Shown here piece by piece: positions 61,604-64,000 of a stretch of DNA of 64,000 nt. The stretch lies in contig CACESE010000004.1 in the NCBI GenBank assembly GCA_902562135.1, forward strand, positions 1-64,000, in the 5' to 3' direction. A program made the translations under genes and the position numbers. Source of the DNA: an uncultured SAR86 cluster bacterium (GTDB lineage: Bacteria; Pseudomonadota; Gammaproteobacteria; Magnimaribacterales; AG-339-G14). Each line of letters starts with the position of its first letter. Position 1 is the first letter of the stretch. The notes below the pieces were generated by a model that saw nothing but the letters and a program-made list of their open reading frames with translations, ran no database searches and was not told where the DNA came from.

Positions 61604-63211
61604 TTAACTATTAGTTTGCGGTTTAGTTAGATCAGGAGAAGTTTCAAATGTGTGATAAGGAGCAGGCGAATCAACAGTCCATTCCAAACCTTTACCTTTG
61701 GCCCCTTCCCATACTTCTGCGGTTGCACTTTTTCCATAGTAAACACATTTTAAAACGTTGAATAAAAAGAGTAATTGCGACAAACCAAACAGAAATGCTC
61801 CTACACTTACAATCATGTTGTAATCAGCAAACTGCATAGCGTAATCAGGTATTCTTCTTGGCATACCTGCAAGACCTACAAAATGCATTGGGAAAAAGGT
61901 CAAATTTACCGAAATGAAAGACAGCCAGAAGTGGGTTTTTCCTAAAACTTCATCATACATGTAACCGGTCCATTTAGGCAGCCAGTAGTAAACTGCAGCT
62001 ACAATTGAAAATAAAGCACCTGGAACTAATACGTAGTGAAAGTGAGCGACCACAAAATAAGTGTCATGATATTGAAAATCTGCAGGTGCTATTGCCAACA
62101 TCAGTCCAGAAAGCCCTCCAATCGTAAACAATGCTACAAAAGCAATGGCAAATAACATTGGCGTCTCAAAAGTTAGAGATCCCCTGAACATAGTCGACAG
62201 CCAGTTAAAGACTTTTACTCCAGTAGGAATTGCAATTAACATCGTCGAGTACATAAAGAAAAGCTCACCCGCGATAGGCATCCCAACAGTAAACATGTGA
62301 TGTGCCCAAACTACAAATGATAAAAGCGCAATTGATGCAATTGCATAAACCATGGAAGAATAGCCAAATATTGGCTTTCTTGAAAAAGTCTCAATGATAT
62401 GTGAAATGATTCCAAATGCAGGCAGGATCATTATGTAAACTTCCGGATGTCCGAAAAACCAAAAGACGTGTTGGAATAAAACTGGATCTCCTCCTCCAGC
62501 TGCATTAAAGAAGGAAGTTCCAAAATGAATATCCATAAGCATCATAGTGACTGCTCCAGCTAAAACAGGCATTACTGCAATCAGTAGATAGGCAGTAATT
62601 AACCAAGACCAGACAAAGAGAGGCATTTTCATCAATGTCATCCCTGGCGCTCTCATATTTAGAATAGTAGTAATAATATTAATAGAACCCATAATTGAAG
62701 AAGCTCCCATTATGTGAACTGAAAAAATAAAAAAAGTGACTGTGGGTGGAGCGTATTCTGTAGATAAAGGAGCATAGAAAGTCCAACCAAAGTTCGGCGC
62801 CCCGCCTTCCATTAAAAAGGTTGAAAGCAAAACACCGAAAGCCGCAGGCAGTATCCAAAAACTTAAGTTATTTAATCTAGGTAAAGCCATATCTGGTGCG
62901 CCAATTTGCATTGGAATCATCCAGTTAGCTAATCCCACAAAAGCGGGCATGATTACTCCAAAGACCATTATCAAGCCATGGTTGGTAACCATTTGATTAT
63001 AAAATTCAGGAGAGACAATTTGACTGCCTGGCTCAAAAAGCTCTGCTCTAATCACCATTGCCATGGCTCCACCTACAAACAGCATAATGAAACTGAACCA
63101 TAAATAAAGCGATCCAATATCTTTATGATTGGTTGTATACAACCATCGAGAGAACCCTTTTGCTGGTCCGTGGTGGTGATCGTCGTGATGTGACTCTATG
63201 ACTGCGCTCAT
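61604..63211 (-). CDS. ctaD: Cytochrome c oxidase subunit I
   Basis: TNHKDIGSLYLWFSF, WFFGHPEVYIMILPAFGIISHI, HDTYFVVAHFHYVLV. Confidence 0.98.
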   Translation of the reverse strand: MSAVIESHHDDHHHGPAKGFSRWLYTTNHKDIGSLYLWFSFIMLFVGGAMAMVIRAELFEPGSQIVSPEFYNQMVTNHGLIMVFGVIMPAFVGLANWMIPMQIGAPDMALPRLNNLSFWILPAAFGVLLSTFLMEGGAPNFGWTFYAPLSTEYAPPTVTFFIFSVHIMGASSIMGSINIITTILNMRAPGMTLMKMPLFVWSWLITAYLLIAVMPVLAGAVTMMLMDIHFGTSFFNAAGGGDPVLFQHVFWFFGHPEVYIMILPAFGIISHIIETFSRKPIFGYSSMVYAIASIALLSFVVWAHHMFTVGMPIAGELFFMYSTMLIAIPTGVKVFNWLSTMFRGSLTFETPMLFAIAFVALFTIGGLSGLMLAIAPADFQYHDTYFVVAHFHYVLVPGALFSIVAAVYYWLPKWTGYMYDEVLGKTHFWLSFISVNLTFFPMHFVGLAGMPRRIPDYAMQFADYNMIVSVGAFLFGLSQLLFLFNVLKCVYYGKSATAEVWEGAKGKGLEWTVDSPAPYHTFETSPDLTKPQTNS

Positions 63212-63221
63212 TTTTTTCCTC

Positions 63222-64000
63222 TTATAATTTATTAGTTTTGTAATCTAAAATTTCTTTAGGAGCTACAATTTCTCCGTTGCCGTTAACGTCATTGCCCCAT
63301 GATCTTTTTGTGTAAGTTATAACTGCCGCGATTTCAACCTCAGTTAGTTGTTCTGCGTAAGATTGCATTGCAGCGCCTTGAACTCCTTCCATTAAAATCT
63401 CTATCTGTCTCGCCTTGTCATTCATGACAATATCGCTTCCAGCCAGAGCTGGAAAGACTGGCGCCAATCCTTCGCCATTAACCTGATGACATGCAACACA
63501 ATTTTTTTGATAAACCCCTTCTCCCATAGCCATTAACTCTTCTGCGGTCCAAAGTTTTTCAGTTAAGGCCGCTTGTTGGAGCTTGGCTTCTTTCTTTTGG
63601 ATAATAAATTCTTTGTATTCTTCGGGTGAAACTGCTTCGACAACAATAGGCATGTATCCGTGGTATTGTCCGCAAAGTTCAGTGCACTGGCCTCTAAATA
63701 TTCCAGGCTCATTAACCTGCGTCCAACCAGTGTTAACAAATCCAGGAATCGCGTCTTGCTTTATAGCAAAATCTGGTACCCACCAAGAGTGGATAACATC
63801 ATTTGCAGTTATTAGAAACCTGATTCTTGCTCCAGTAGGAATGACTAAATGTTCATCTACTTCTAGCAAATAATTTTCTCCTTTTGGTGCGAGATTATTT
63901 CTCTCATCCAAAGAGGTAGAGAGGTTACTAAAGAAACTAACTTCGTCTTCTATGTATTCATATTGCCATTTCCACTGATGACCGGTAATTAAAATATTAA
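63222..64000 (-). CDS. ctaC: Cytochrome c oxidase subunit II with C-terminal cytochrome c domain (5' end beyond window)
   Basis: Frame continues past the ORF-track start (63911) to the window edge (NILITGHQWKWQYEYIEDEVSF...); Cu-A motif FRGQCTELCGQYHGYM; haem motif KNCVACHQVNGEG. Confidence 0.95.
   Translation of the reverse strand, partial: NILITGHQWKWQYEYIEDEVSFFSNLSTSLDERNNLAPKGENYLLEVDEHLVIPTGARIRFLITANDVIHSWWVPDFAIKQDAIPGFVNTGWTQVNEPGIFRGQCTELCGQYHGYMPIVVEAVSPEEYKEFIIQKKEAKLQQAALTEKLWTAEELMAMGEGVYQKNCVACHQVNGEGLAPVFPALAGSDIVMNDKARQIEILMEGVQGAAMQSYAEQLTEVEIAAVITYTKRSWGNDVNGNGEIVAPKEILDYKTNKL

Overview
This 64 kb AT-rich window looks like ordinary chromosome from a marine-type gammaproteobacterium; the clade is inferred from gene content and synteny, and no search was run. 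It is densely packed and mostly housekeeping. In order: mutM 3' end/coaD; katG with divergent oxyR; corC-ybeY-phoH-miaB-orn; ubiE-ubiB-hisE-tatABC; class I fructose-bisphosphate aldolase-pgk-tkt; metK-ahcY-argH; an Old Yellow Enzyme; lptM-lysA-dapF-DUF484-xerC-HAD; a cupredoxin and a methyltransferase; a CaiB/MaoC/CitE acyl-CoA cluster; dsbA-cytochrome c4; engB; polA; dsbB; rmuC; a run of duplicated secreted proteins; SNase/SelO; a DUF3604-PpiC-HupE trio; pckA-gshA; a tandem pair of small membrane proteins; and a complete aa3-type cytochrome c oxidase and assembly locus running off the right edge. I found no CRISPR array, rRNA, tRNA, transposase or prophage. The best candidates for something undescribed are: (1) the exported PHP-like DUF3604 lipoprotein, PpiC and HupE gene trio; (2) three tandem secreted two-domain proteins plus a related lipoprotein; (3) a tandem pair of paralogous 3-TM proteins next to the oxidase locus; (4) a CaiB-MaoC-CitE cluster that could handle mesaconyl/itaconyl/malyl-CoA; (5) a structured intergenic region at the position where enterobacteria carry spf (Spot 42); (6) unannotated microproteins, one with its own terminator. 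All functional statements beyond motifs are inference.
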